A DNA stretch of 64,000 bases from Mucilaginibacter straminoryzae (GCF_022953055.1 NZ_JALJEJ010000002.1:1-64000), one strand, 5' to 3'. Positions 9,563 through 17,571 are shown, counted from the stretch's first letter. Notes: generated by a model not told the origin, from the sequence alone. Made by a program: numbers and translations.

Positions 9563-10483
9563 CTATTTTTGAGATTTTATTTCCTTCTTCAGTTTGTCCA
9601 GTTGTTGTTGAAGCTTGGTGATCTGCCGCTGCTGCCCAACGTCTTTCCTATCCTTCTCTATCAAATACAGTGTCAGTTCCTCGATCTTCTTCATCTGCAA
9701 TTTGACCAGTTCACCGAGGTTTACGCCTTTAGTTTCTATTTCCTGAGCAGAGGGAATTTCTGGCAAGTGATGATTTTGATCTACGTAAATTTTAAGGTCA
9801 GACAATTTGGTAAGATTATACTTGGGCTTGAACACATAATCGCCCCAATTATTCATGTCCACCTTCACTTCTTGAGCATGAACAGTACCTTTGACTGCAA
9901 GCTTTGCATCGGGAGTGCTCGTCCCGACACATAGATTACCAATTATGCTGGCACTGCCGTTAATACTAGCGCCATTTCCTCCCCAAATTAATGTTCCTCC
10001 ATTATTCATATAAAGAGAAGCGCCATAGGCATTAGGAACTAAAAAACCGATACCTGGATAGGTATTCGATTGCAAAAGGACATTGGCATTGTTCCAAGCG
10101 AAATCCTGTCCATTTTTAGTGGAGTGAAAAATATTAGCTAGTACTTTACCGTTCGCGCTTATATCTCCGCCCACATCCAGTTTATATTGTGGAGACGCCG
10201 TGCCTATACCTACGTTCCCTCCATTAGGATTCAAGGAAATCCACTTATTACCGAATTCCGATTGTAAAACGGCCCAACCAGTCAAGAACTGAAGGTAACC
10301 TACCCGATTGCCATTTCCATCCGAACCTGAGAAATAGGAGTTAGCCGCCCAACCCCTGATAACTTCCGTTGCTCCGCTATAGATGGTACCCTGCATTGTA
10401 CCTGTTCCGTCCAAAGGTAAATATTGACTTTTAGCCTCATAATTAAGAAAACCCATTAAAAGGCATAGGAATGCATACTTCAT
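9563..10483 (-). CDS. Secreted GIGT(A/S)P-repeat protein, first gene of the RHS operon
   Basis: 306 aa with a short signal sequence (MKYAFLCLLMGFLNYEAKSQ). It carries VGIGTASPQYK, a degenerate VGTSTPDAK, and the same kind of C-terminal DYVFKPKYNLTKLSDL, HLPEIPSA and coiled-coil module as its two neighbours, but diverged at the DNA level. The coiled coil is longer here and ends in a lysine- and glutamine-rich tail. It is promoter-proximal in a minus-strand operon running to position 397. No promoter box could be assigned upstream with confidence. Family function is not established; a trimeric fibre is inferred from the motifs. Confidence 0.72.
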   Translation of the reverse strand: MKYAFLCLLMGFLNYEAKSQYLPLDGTGTMQGTIYSGATEVIRGWAANSYFSGSDGNGNRVGYLQFLTGWAVLQSEFGNKWISLNPNGGNVGIGTASPQYKLDVGGDISANGKVLANIFHSTKNGQDFAWNNANVLLQSNTYPGIGFLVPNAYGASLYMNNGGTLIWGGNGASINGSASIIGNLCVGTSTPDAKLAVKGTVHAQEVKVDMNNWGDYVFKPKYNLTKLSDLKIYVDQNHHLPEIPSAQEIETKGVNLGELVKLQMKKIEELTLYLIEKDRKDVGQQRQITKLQQQLDKLKKEIKSQK

Positions 10484-11314
10484 CTGTTTAAGTTTAATAG
10501 TTAGGGTGATTTGTAAATTAAAAACCGCTTTTCAAAAGCTTGATCTGATATTTTTGGTGGAAAAGAATTAAGCGTTGGAAGACTATAGTTGAAATAGTTC
10601 GCGGTTAATGTTTAACCTTGGCCGATAAATTTCTAAAAGCTATTGTCAGAGGTTTTGAGAATTCAAAACAGATGCGGTCATAGCGACCATTTAGATATAA
10701 GCAGGTACTCATTTTTAGCGTAAGGAAATTTTAGGTTTAAATTATCTTAAGGATTTTTCACCGGATTGTGATCCGATTTTCTGAGGAGGCAGCGGTCAGG
10801 TATTCATTGTGTATTCGAAGTTTAGATGTCCTAATTTACCTCAATCTTTTAAAGCTTCAAATTATAATTAAAAATAAACTTTGAGTTAAATCGGCTCGAC
10901 TTCTGAATTTTATTCAATTGAAGGTAAATCTCAAGGAATTTATGGAGCTCTAAATTATTATCCTCTTTAAAAAAATGGATATCTCCTATTGTCTATATTT
11001 AAACATCCCTATTTTCAATTGATGCTATTTCAACCTCGTTGCGCAGTCGGCTTTTCCGCAGGGCTGGAGCATTTGAAAAACTGGGAGAAGCAAAAAAAGG
11101 TAGTTGATTCAGTCAAACTGTGTTCTAAAAAGAAATTATAAAGTGGCTTAACAGTTTCAAATTCGTTATATTTTCATAACGATAATCGTTAAATGAATCA
11201 CAATGCGTGATTCGTGTAGTGTTTGATTATTACAAACGACAATAATTGATATCCACAAAGTTAACAGAAGGTTTCTTTTCCCTCCCTCACCGCCAATAAC
11301 ATGACAAAGCTTTG
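10484..11314. other. Gene-free AT-rich region upstream of the RHS operon
   Basis: About 830 bp with stop codons in all frames and no protein-like stretch recognised. The promoter of the minus-strand RHS operon should lie near its left edge, but I cannot point to a convincing -33/-7 pair. The segment around 11030-11110 is more GC-rich than its surroundings and could be a decayed gene fragment; I could not identify it. Confidence 0.5.
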
Positions 11315-11350
11315 AAAAACGCCTCAGATCATATGATCTGGGGCGTTTTT
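11315..11350. terminator. Bidirectional hairpin terminator
   Basis: A 36-bp near-perfect inverted repeat: an A-run, ACGCC, AGATC, a central ATAT, GATCT, GGCGT and a T-run. Both strands end in a T-tract, so it can stop transcription from either side. No intact gene ends beside it, suggesting that the gene it served has been lost from this scar. Confidence 0.8.
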
Positions 11351-11412
11351 GCTTCATAGCTACCTCATTTCAACGCAATTCATCTCAATACTATTCGGGC
11401 TCAGTCTGAAAA

Positions 11413-11435
11413 TTTTTTTTTTTTGGGGGGGGGGG
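11413..11435. repeat. T12-G11 homopolymer tract
   Basis: Twelve T followed directly by eleven G. Such a double homopolymer is highly unusual for chromosomal DNA of this composition. It abuts the left edge of the integrase remnant. It could be a slippage-prone site or an assembly or sequencing artefact. Confidence 0.85.
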
Positions 11436-11444
11436 ATTTACGCA

Positions 11445-11790
11445 TAGATATTAGCGAGCCTGAATAAGAAGAATGTTGGGAAGCCTGTGTCTTTAACCAT
11501 TACCTCAAAACCCTTGAACAGCAGGTTTATGATGAGCACAGAAAAATGATGAATCCAAATGCCAACATCTGTATGGAAGATCTCAAAAACAGATTGCTTG
11601 GTAAAGAGCAAAAGGAAAGGCAAAAGATGCTGTTCCCTTTTTTGAGGAACACAATCCGTCTGCAATTGCTCATCGGAAAGAATATTACTGCCGCTTAAAT
11701 GCAGCTCCTTTTAAACGAAAATATCGAGATAGGTTACAACATCCGAAAGAGGCAGGATGCCACATCGTCTGCCACATGATGGAAGACATG
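11445..11790 (+). pseudogene. Tyrosine-recombinase (integrase) N-terminal remnant
   Basis: On the plus strand, about 11499-11640 translates without stops to HYLKTLEQQVYDEHRKMM and then NPNANICMEDLKNRLLGKEQ, which I recognise as the N-terminal arm/SAM-like core-binding region of Bacteroidota site-specific integrases. Reading continues only by changing frame: a lost T in the run near 11637-11642, an extra C near 11657, and a lost A near 11496. It then degenerates into stops after about 11700. No catalytic R-H-R-Y domain is present. It is a fragment with several frameshifts, the scar of an integrated mobile element next to the toxin operon. Confidence 0.65.
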
Positions 11791-11945
11791 TATCGTCGGT
11801 AATGAATGTCGGTGAATATTTTTAGAATTTCCTTCATGCAGTTATTTAAAAATATCAGACATTCTTGCCTGGCTTGCGAATAATGAGTATTTTCCCATTA
11901 GATATTAAATTGTCACAACCTCAATAAATAAATAAATAGATAAAT

Positions 11946-12302
11946 ATGAACCTTGCCTTTTTTGCGGAATTAGAGAAAATTCATTTAAAAGCGTGGAATG
12001 AAAAAGATCCGTTGGAGAGACATGAACTGCTAAAGACAACTTACGCAGATGATATCCGGCTATACGACGAAAACATGATCCTGGATGGTTTAGATGCGGT
12101 CTCTGATCTTATAGGGAAGTTGATAACCGAAGACCCTGCCTATAAATTTGAGGTGGTGGAATCGATAGAGCCTCTCCAAAACGGTGCAAGGCTATACGGG
12201 CACATCAACACCAGTGGCGGGTTGATGGATAGCATGGATTTTTTCATAATGTCTGATGGCAAAGTCAAACATCTTTATGCATTTATTAAACCTGCGAAGT
12301 GA
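11946..12302 (+). CDS. SnoaL/NTF2-like small protein
   Basis: 118 aa, no signal peptide, cytosolic. The layout is an N-terminal helix (FFAELEKIHLKAWNEKD), a TTYADDIRLYDE strand, a GLDAVSDLIGKL helix and late beta strands ending in MDFFIMSDGKVKHLYAFIKP. This matches the cone-shaped NTF2/SnoaL fold of small ligand-binding or isomerase-like proteins. Length is typical of the superfamily. Catalytic residues cannot be assigned and the substrate is unknown. It is a single gene convergent with the AraC regulator that ends at 12361; the 58 bp between them show no clear terminator. Confidence 0.75.
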   Translation: MNLAFFAELEKIHLKAWNEKDPLERHELLKTTYADDIRLYDENMILDGLDAVSDLIGKLITEDPAYKFEVVESIEPLQNGARLYGHINTSGGLMDSMDFFIMSDGKVKHLYAFIKPAK

Positions 12303-12360
12303 ATTAAGTCTGTGGATAGCTTATATTTTAAGGCTTAAAAAATTAAACAATATTCAGTAT

Positions 12361-13167
12361 TTAAATTAGCAGCGAAGGGGCTTTGCCAAACTTCTGTTTG
12401 AACGCCCGCGAAAAATGTGCAAGGCTTTCAAAACCCAGATCAAGGTAGATGGCCGATGGCCTTCGTTGCTGTTCGATCAACCTGCGCGCTTCGGCCAGGC
12501 GATTCTCCTGCAACCAGCGCCGCGGCGGCATGCCAAATAATTTGCGGAAGTCCCTTTTAAATGCTGCCAGGCTTCGGCCGGTCATACGTGCAAATTCATC
12601 CAGCGGAATATTGAAGTGAAAATTGCTCAACATAAAGCGCTCCAGATCAATTTTGTGCGGAGTGGCGAAATTGAACAGGAATTCCCGTAACTGCGGCTGA
12701 GTATGAATGAGCAATTTAACGCCCTCTCTAACCTTCAGTATGCCCATTTCCTCTGTCAACACTCCGGGAGCGCTGCGTGTGTAAGGTATGATTGATTGAA
12801 AATAACCTTGCAGGTATTCATTGGAAGGGATTGGGATGTTCGGAGGGCCATCGTAGCGGCGGCCAATTTCCAGGTGCTCCTCCAGGGCGATCTGTCGTAA
12901 CAGTGGTTCCTGTAGAGAGATCACGATACTTTCGTAAGGCACGCCATTAAGCGGTGTCTTGGTCAGTGTCCCCAACTGATTACGTCCCACCAGCATTAGT
13001 TCCCCGGCATTCACGGTCAATGTCTGCCCGGCTGTTACCAGATTTAGCTGGCCTGAAACCATCATTACCAGGGTATGATGGTTCCAGAAGCAAACTTTAT
13101 CCTTCCTTTCGGCAGAAAGGTATGAATAAAAGATTATGCCTGGCAGTATTTCGTTAGGATTAATCAT
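12361..13167 (-). CDS. AraC-family transcriptional regulator
   Basis: 268 aa. Residues 1-150 look like a cupin-type sensor domain (HHTLVMMVSGQLNLV). The C-terminal 100 residues form the AraC double helix-turn-helix, with IPLDEFARMTGRSLAAFKRDF, then PPRRWLQENRLAEARRLI, and DLGFESLAHFSRAFKQKFGKAP as the second helix-turn-helix. Its ATG overlaps the TAA of the aldo/keto reductase by one base, so the two are translationally coupled. It probably controls the reductase operon or a related target; the effector is unknown. Confidence 0.9.
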   Translation of the reverse strand: MINPNEILPGIIFYSYLSAERKDKVCFWNHHTLVMMVSGQLNLVTAGQTLTVNAGELMLVGRNQLGTLTKTPLNGVPYESIVISLQEPLLRQIALEEHLEIGRRYDGPPNIPIPSNEYLQGYFQSIIPYTRSAPGVLTEEMGILKVREGVKLLIHTQPQLREFLFNFATPHKIDLERFMLSNFHFNIPLDEFARMTGRSLAAFKRDFRKLFGMPPRRWLQENRLAEARRLIEQQRRPSAIYLDLGFESLAHFSRAFKQKFGKAPSLLI

Positions 13168-14138
13168 TATCGCTGTAAATAAGTGCCACCCAATATTGCA
13201 CCCGGAGCAAAAGTAGTATTTAACCGGTTTATTTCCTCTGCCGTTAACTGGATACCCATCGCCTCCATATTCTCCGGCAAACGGATCCGCTTACTCATAC
13301 TTACCAGCGGCATGATGTGTCCACCCTGCGCATTTACCCAGGCAATAGCCAATTGTGTAGGCGTAACGCCTTTAGCGGTAGCCAGCTCTTTCAACACCTC
13401 CACCTTCTCCAGGTTGTGCACCAGGTTATCGCCCTGAAAACGTGAAAAATGAGAATGATAGCTTCCCGGTGGAAGCGGCGCCTTCATGTCGCCGGTCAGC
13501 AAACCTTCAGCAGTGTTTGCAAACGCTACGACAGCGATACCCAATTCCTTAGCAGCAGGTAACAAGTCGCTTTCGATCTGGCGGTCGGCCAAAGAATAGC
13601 CTATCTCCAAAGCACTGATAGGATGCACCTCATTTGCCTGGCGCAATTGCTCGGGCGTGATCTCCGAAACGCCGATGTAACGCACCTTTCCCTCTTTAAC
13701 CAGATCAGCTACGGTACCGATAATATCCTCGACAGGTACGCTGCCATCCATCCGGCAGGGCTGGTACAAATCAATATGATCGGTACCTAAGCGTACCAAC
13801 GAATAGTTGATAAAGTTTTTGATCGCTATCGGACGCAGGTCGAGCCCGAGCCAGGCGCCATTGTGAAAAATAGCCCCGAATTTAACACTAATGAAGGCAT
13901 CGTCGCGACGACCTTTTACGGCCTTGCCAACCAGCAGTTCGTTATGACCAGCACCATAAAAGTCGCCTGTATTTAAAAAGTTGATACCACTATCCAAAGC
14001 TTCCTGAATGGTAGCGATCGATTCCTGCTCGTCGGGTGCCTGGCTACCCCACACCGATGACATGCGCATACAACCCAAACCAAGTTTTGACACGAGCGGA
14101 CCATTTTGGCCCAATTGTATTTTATCTAATGTTTTCAT
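13167..14138 (-). CDS. Aldo/keto reductase with altered catalytic tetrad
   Basis: 323 aa, full length, cytosolic (alpha/beta)8 barrel NADPH-dependent oxidoreductase. The N-terminal LVSKLGLGCMRMS, the GxGHNE segment and the late VSMSKRIRLPENMEAMG cofactor region fit the AKR superfamily. Of the Asp-Tyr-Lys-His tetrad, Tyr61 and Lys86 are present. The usual Asp of the DTAxxYG motif is Asn56 (LNTGDFYG), and the usual His is replaced by Cys128 (LYQPCRMD). The LNTGDFYG / LYQPxRxD pattern recurs, as I recall, in a subset of bacterial AKRs, so this is probably a subfamily trait rather than damage. It is co-transcribed with the AraC regulator. Substrate unknown. Confidence 0.88.
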   Translation of the reverse strand: MKTLDKIQLGQNGPLVSKLGLGCMRMSSVWGSQAPDEQESIATIQEALDSGINFLNTGDFYGAGHNELLVGKAVKGRRDDAFISVKFGAIFHNGAWLGLDLRPIAIKNFINYSLVRLGTDHIDLYQPCRMDGSVPVEDIIGTVADLVKEGKVRYIGVSEITPEQLRQANEVHPISALEIGYSLADRQIESDLLPAAKELGIAVVAFANTAEGLLTGDMKAPLPPGSYHSHFSRFQGDNLVHNLEKVEVLKELATAKGVTPTQLAIAWVNAQGGHIMPLVSMSKRIRLPENMEAMGIQLTAEEINRLNTTFAPGAILGGTYLQR

Positions 14139-14155
14139 ATTGATACAAAGATCAT

Positions 14156-14163
14156 AGATGACC
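14156..14163 (-). promoter_or_regulatory. Candidate -7 box for the aldo/keto reductase operon
   Basis: Read on the minus strand the octamer is GATCTTTG, one mismatch from the Bacteroidota TAnnTTTG box. It lies about 18 bp upstream of the ATG at 14138. No clear -33 element was identified. Confidence 0.4.
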
Positions 14164-14274
14164 GGGCAGTTCGCTTATCTGAATGGATCATTTTTGTTGA
14201 CCGTAAAGCTCAAGCCGCACGGTCAACCGGCTTTGTCACATGTAATCTTCGTAACCACCTTTTTGTGATCTTAA

Positions 14275-15399
14275 ATGAAACGAATAATTTTAAAGGCCCT
14301 GAATTTAAACGGTTCACCTTACCATTTTACCGTTTCACCATCTCTTTCGTATATTTTACTGCTTCTTCTCTTTACATTTATGCTTGTGGATGGCACCGAA
14401 AAAAAGATTACCTGGTATGGCTCCATGCTTATTGCCTTGCTGCTAAATTCAGGCAGGTTATTAGCCTTGCGCGAAGGTGGCATTATGGCGCGTTACGTGC
14501 ATTTTGAACCGCTGGAATTTTCATTCCAGTTCATGGCGCAGTTTCTGTTTTGCTACATTTTATTCCGGCTAAACCTGCGTAATAGTCCGCTTGATACGTT
14601 GCGAACTTCCAACAGACTACTCTATTTTACAGTTAACTCGTTTTTGGCATTAACCATTTTGTTTGTAGCCGGTTTTCTTCAAAGGCAGCTTTTCGATCAG
14701 ACGCAGCCACGGCGCTTGTATTGGGCCACATATACCGCCCGCTTTGCCCTATCAGCCGTGCTGACGGGTATTCTGCTCAAGATTATTTACCTGCTGCGTG
14801 CATCCAGAAAGCAGGCCCGTGAAAATGAACAGCTCAAGAATGCCTACACCACGGCAGAATTAGAGTTACTGAAAGAACAGCTGAACCCGCACTTTTTGTT
14901 CAATTCGCTCAGTAGCCTTTCCGGTGTGGTAGCTGAAGATGCTGCACTGGCTCAGCAATACATCAAACATCTTTCACAGGTATTTCGCTATACGCTAGCC
15001 AAGCCTGCTGGTATGCTGGTGACATTAGAGGAAGAATTGATGATGATCCGTTCATTTTCCCGCCTGCTGGAAATGCGGCTGGAAAAAGCCTTTATATTGG
15101 ATATGAATATTAACGCAGCAGCGGCAAAACTTCGATTACCTCACCTGTCTTTACAGCCCTTACTGGAAAATGCTGCCAAGCACAATGCGGCTACCGCTGC
15201 AAAGCCCCTGGTCGTAAAGGTTTATCTGGAAGGTCCGTATGTGGCCGTCAGCAATAATCTGCAACGCGTCAATGCCGAAAGCAACGGCATTGGGCTGGCT
15301 AATCTGAACGAGCGTTTCCGGATACTGCTTAAAAAAGACATCATTATCGAGCAGACTACTGATACTTTTACCGTAAAACTTCCCCTCTCCTATGAATGA
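14275..15399 (+). CDS. LytS/YehU-type sensor histidine kinase
   Basis: 374 aa. Residues 25-170 contain several hydrophobic segments (about 25-38, 85-98, 118-135, 155-173), then a short coiled coil, then the His_kinase motif LKEQLNPHFLFNSLSSLSG with the predicted phospho-accepting His206. The C-terminal ATPase region has LSLQPLLENAAKHN (N box) and GIGLANLNERFRILL (G box). It is an inner-membrane kinase of the LytS family. Its last bases overlap the start of the response regulator by 8 bp, so the two form a two-component pair. The stimulus is unknown. Confidence 0.93.
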   Translation: MKRIILKALNLNGSPYHFTVSPSLSYILLLLLFTFMLVDGTEKKITWYGSMLIALLLNSGRLLALREGGIMARYVHFEPLEFSFQFMAQFLFCYILFRLNLRNSPLDTLRTSNRLLYFTVNSFLALTILFVAGFLQRQLFDQTQPRRLYWATYTARFALSAVLTGILLKIIYLLRASRKQARENEQLKNAYTTAELELLKEQLNPHFLFNSLSSLSGVVAEDAALAQQYIKHLSQVFRYTLAKPAGMLVTLEEELMMIRSFSRLLEMRLEKAFILDMNINAAAAKLRLPHLSLQPLLENAAKHNAATAAKPLVVKVYLEGPYVAVSNNLQRVNAESNGIGLANLNERFRILLKKDIIIEQTTDTFTVKLPLSYE

Positions 15400-16171
15400 A
15401 TTACGTGTGGTGATCGTCGAGGACGAACCGGCAACTGCCCGTAACCTTATCCGCATGCTACAGGATATCGATAAGCGCATCCTGGTCGAAGCGAAGCTTA
15501 CTTCGGTATCCGAAGCCGTGGTCTGGTTCACAGCAAATACCACGGTGTACGACCTGGTCTTTATGGACATCCGGTTAGCCGACGGTCTGTCGTTCGATAT
15601 CTTCAACCAGACAATGATAGATCGGCCTGTCATCTTCGTGACCGCCTATAACGATTATGCACTCGATGCATTTAAAAACAACGGTATCGACTATATCCTT
15701 AAACCATTTGACCAGCAGGAGATCGGTAAAGCACTGGAAAAGTACAAGCGTTTGACCGGAGCAGGCGCACCCGCCCCTGACCGGTTACCGTTAAAGGAGT
15801 TGGCCGAGCAGCTTCTGCAACTGAAAAAAAACTACAGAAAATCTTTCCTGGTACATTACCGGGACAAGCTCATTCCCGTAGAGTCCGCCAAGGTCTGCTG
15901 GTTTTATACCGCCAATGAGATCGTGTACGCACATGTTGCCGATAACCGGCAATACGTGATTGACCTAACGATGGAGCAACTGGATAAAGAACTGGATCCC
16001 GAAGTATTCTTCAGGGCGAACCGGCAGTTTATCGTCAACCGGGCGGCAATCCAGGAGGTTAATTTTTATTTTAATGGCCGGCTATCCCTGAAGGTAAACC
16101 CCGAAACGCCGGAGAAAGTACTGATCAGTAAAGCCCGTGTCCCCGAATTTAAAAGCTGGATGAACAAGTGA
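15392..16171 (+). CDS. LytTR-family response regulator
   Basis: 259 aa. The receiver domain spans residues 1-125 with acidic residues at 10-12 (VEDEP), phospho-acceptor Asp59 (LVFMDIRL), TAYNDYALDAF and Lys in YILKPFD. The C-terminal LytTR DNA-binding domain spans about 150-258 (FLVHYRDKLIPVESAKVCWF, FFRANRQFIVNRAAI). LytTR proteins bind pairs of short direct repeats. Just such a motif recurs before the next three transcription units (16181-16208, 17044-17070, 17416-17443), making these plausible targets. It overlaps the kinase gene by 8 bp. Confidence 0.93.
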   Translation: MNELRVVIVEDEPATARNLIRMLQDIDKRILVEAKLTSVSEAVVWFTANTTVYDLVFMDIRLADGLSFDIFNQTMIDRPVIFVTAYNDYALDAFKNNGIDYILKPFDQQEIGKALEKYKRLTGAGAPAPDRLPLKELAEQLLQLKKNYRKSFLVHYRDKLIPVESAKVCWFYTANEIVYAHVADNRQYVIDLTMEQLDKELDPEVFFRANRQFIVNRAAIQEVNFYFNGRLSLKVNPETPEKVLISKARVPEFKSWMNK

Positions 16172-16180
16172 TTCATACAC

Positions 16181-16208
16181 TTTACCGCCGATTTTGACAG
16201 GCTCACCC
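16181..16208 (+). promoter_or_regulatory. Direct-repeat operator candidate, site 1
   Basis: TTTACC (16181-16186) and CTCACC (16202-16207) are 21 bp apart and flank a shared core TTTTGACAGG. The same arrangement recurs at 17044-17070 and 17416-17443. It lies about 34 bp upstream of CATCTTTG (16241-16248), a near-match to the -7 box of the hydroxylase gene. The spacing suits an activator such as the adjacent LytTR regulator. Confidence 0.5.
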
Positions 16209-16269
16209 ATTTGATAAAAATAGACAGAAGCCGGACTTCGCATCTTTGAGTTAATCAAAGTTTCGGATT

Positions 16270-17040
16270 ATGGAACATGCATTCGTATACAAAAGGTGGG
16301 TTGGAATCTTTCTGCTCATACTCATTCTGACCGAGATTATCTGGAGTTGGAAGAAGGACAAAAAAGTGTACCAGGTAAAGGAAACCTTCAGCAACCTGGC
16401 CATACTCTTCGGTTTTCAGTTATCTAAGTTTGTATTTGCAGGTTATCAACTCGCGGTATTAAGTCTTTCAGCCATGCTGGCTTTGTTCAGTCTTCCGCGC
16501 AACCTGCTGGTCTTTCTACTGACTTTTATCGCCGTTGACTTTGTGTACTATTGGTTCCACCGGCTATCGCACCGATGGAAACCACTCTGGGCATTTCACC
16601 TGATCCATCATTCCGCCCTATCCATGAACCTGACCACGGCCTACCGGCTGAACTGGTTTAGCGCCCTGGTGAGCCCGTTGTTCTTTGTCCCGCTTGCTCT
16701 GTTGGGGCTACCAGCCGATTTTATCGTTATCGCTTATAGCCTTAACCTGCTGTACCAGTTCTTTTTGCATACGGAAGCGATTGGCAAACTCGGCCCAATC
16801 GAAGGAATCATCGATACGCCATCGGCCCATCGGGTACATCATGGGTCAAACCCCGAATATATCGATAAGAATTTTGGCGGTGTATTGCTGGTGTGGGACC
16901 GCCTGTTCGGAACCTATCAGCCGGAAACTGTTAGGGTAAACTACGGCATAACCACCGGGTTTATCAGCCATAACCCTTTCCGACTGGTCTTCCAGGGTTT
17001 CATCGACCTGTTCAAAGGTAAGCTCAACGCTAAGGGTTAA
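16270..17040 (+). CDS. Sterol desaturase/fatty acid hydroxylase family membrane protein
   Basis: 256 aa integral membrane di-iron enzyme. Histidine clusters are FHRLSHR (His97, His101), HLIHHS (His110, 113, 114) and HRVHHG (His187, 190, 191), the metal-binding signature of the superfamily. Hydrophobic segments lie near 10-24, 45-70, 78-95 and 130-165. The usual reaction is O2-dependent hydroxylation or desaturation of a lipid; the substrate here is not known. It is preceded by a candidate LytTR direct-repeat operator and a near-consensus -7 box. Confidence 0.92.
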   Translation: MEHAFVYKRWVGIFLLILILTEIIWSWKKDKKVYQVKETFSNLAILFGFQLSKFVFAGYQLAVLSLSAMLALFSLPRNLLVFLLTFIAVDFVYYWFHRLSHRWKPLWAFHLIHHSALSMNLTTAYRLNWFSALVSPLFFVPLALLGLPADFIVIAYSLNLLYQFFLHTEAIGKLGPIEGIIDTPSAHRVHHGSNPEYIDKNFGGVLLVWDRLFGTYQPETVRVNYGITTGFISHNPFRLVFQGFIDLFKGKLNAKG

Positions 17041-17043
17041 CAG

Positions 17044-17070
17044 TTCACCCCTAGTTTTGTCAGCTTAACC
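17044..17070 (+). promoter_or_regulatory. Direct-repeat operator candidate, site 2
   Basis: TTCACC (17044-17049) and TTAACC (17065-17070) are 21 bp apart with core TTTTGTCAG between them. It lies about 47 bp upstream of TACATTTA (17117-17124), a 7/8 match to TAnnTTTG before the small V/R/P-rich gene. The left part can also pair with the preceding AGGGTTAAC as a weak terminator stem. Confidence 0.45.
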
Positions 17071-17136
17071 GGTAACCGCAAAACGTTAATTTTTTATTTC
17101 ACTCCAATTCAGGTATTACATTTAAAAACAATCGTT

Positions 17137-17352
17137 ATGAAAAAGATCATTTTAAGTTTAGTTATCGCCCTTTTGGCCACAGCAGCTGAGGCACAGGTAA
17201 GGGTAGTTGTAAGAAGGCCAGTACGCCACGTTGTAATCGCACGCCCGGTCGTAGCTGTAAGACCGGCAGTGGTAAGATCGGCAATTGTACGACCTACCCC
17301 GGTCGCCGTTGTGCGTCCGGTAGTCCGTCGGCGCGTCGTAGTGTTGCACTGA
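17137..17352 (+). CDS. Small secreted Val/Arg/Pro-rich protein
   Basis: 71 aa. Residues 1-19 form a clean signal peptide (MKKIILSLVIALLATAAEAQ). The mature part of about 52 residues is almost only Val, Arg, Pro and Ala, with repeated VVRRPV, RPVVAV and IVRPTPVAVV units, and is strongly basic. It has no known domain. The antisense frame at this place is also open but lacks a signal or homology. Preceded by a candidate direct-repeat operator and followed by a long-loop hairpin terminator. Possible roles are an envelope-binding or metal/acid stress peptide; function unknown. Confidence 0.7.
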   Translation: MKKIILSLVIALLATAAEAQVRVVVRRPVRHVVIARPVVAVRPAVVRSAIVRPTPVAVVRPVVRRRVVVLH

Positions 17353-17373
17353 TATAGCTTTAGTTACTGTTCC

Positions 17374-17430
17374 GGGGTGAAACACACGTAATACTCGACA
17401 TACGGTTTACCGCATTTCACCCCGCTTTTT
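17374..17430 (+). terminator. Candidate terminator after the V/R/P-rich gene
   Basis: GGGGTGAAA (17374-17382) pairs perfectly with TTTCACCCC (17415-17423), followed by GCTTTTTG. The 32-nt loop contains a smaller GGT/ACC stem. The right arm overlaps the left half of operator site 3. Confidence 0.5.
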
Positions 17431-17443
17431 GACAGGCTTATCC
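17416..17443 (+). promoter_or_regulatory. Direct-repeat operator candidate, site 3
   Basis: TTCACC (17416-17421) and TTATCC (17438-17443) are 22 bp apart around core TTTTTGACAGG, which matches site 1 closely. An extra TTTACC lies at 17406-17411. It lies about 33 bp upstream of TAACTTG (17476-17482), a weak -7 candidate for the Spy-like gene. Confidence 0.5.
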
Positions 17444-17571
17444 TGAAAGGACTTTAATATAAATAAATATGCAGGTAACTTGCATGAACAAAAAGCAAAG
17501 ACCATTAAGATTTTAAAACAAAGGCTATAATGCTCACGATAGATTCGTTTCCACCGAAAACAACTTATAAG

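Noticed and set aside
11166..11357. 63-codon minus-strand ORF
   Set aside because: It runs through the terminator hairpin at 11315-11350, has no ribosome-binding context or family, and is low-complexity in composition.
11438..11665. 75-codon minus-strand ORF
   Set aside because: It is the complement of the plus-strand integrase remnant, which explains the region much better.
17158..17385. 75-codon antisense ORF opposite the V/R/P-rich gene
   Set aside because: Repetitive codons of the V/R/P gene make the opposite frame open by chance; no signal, motif or start context.
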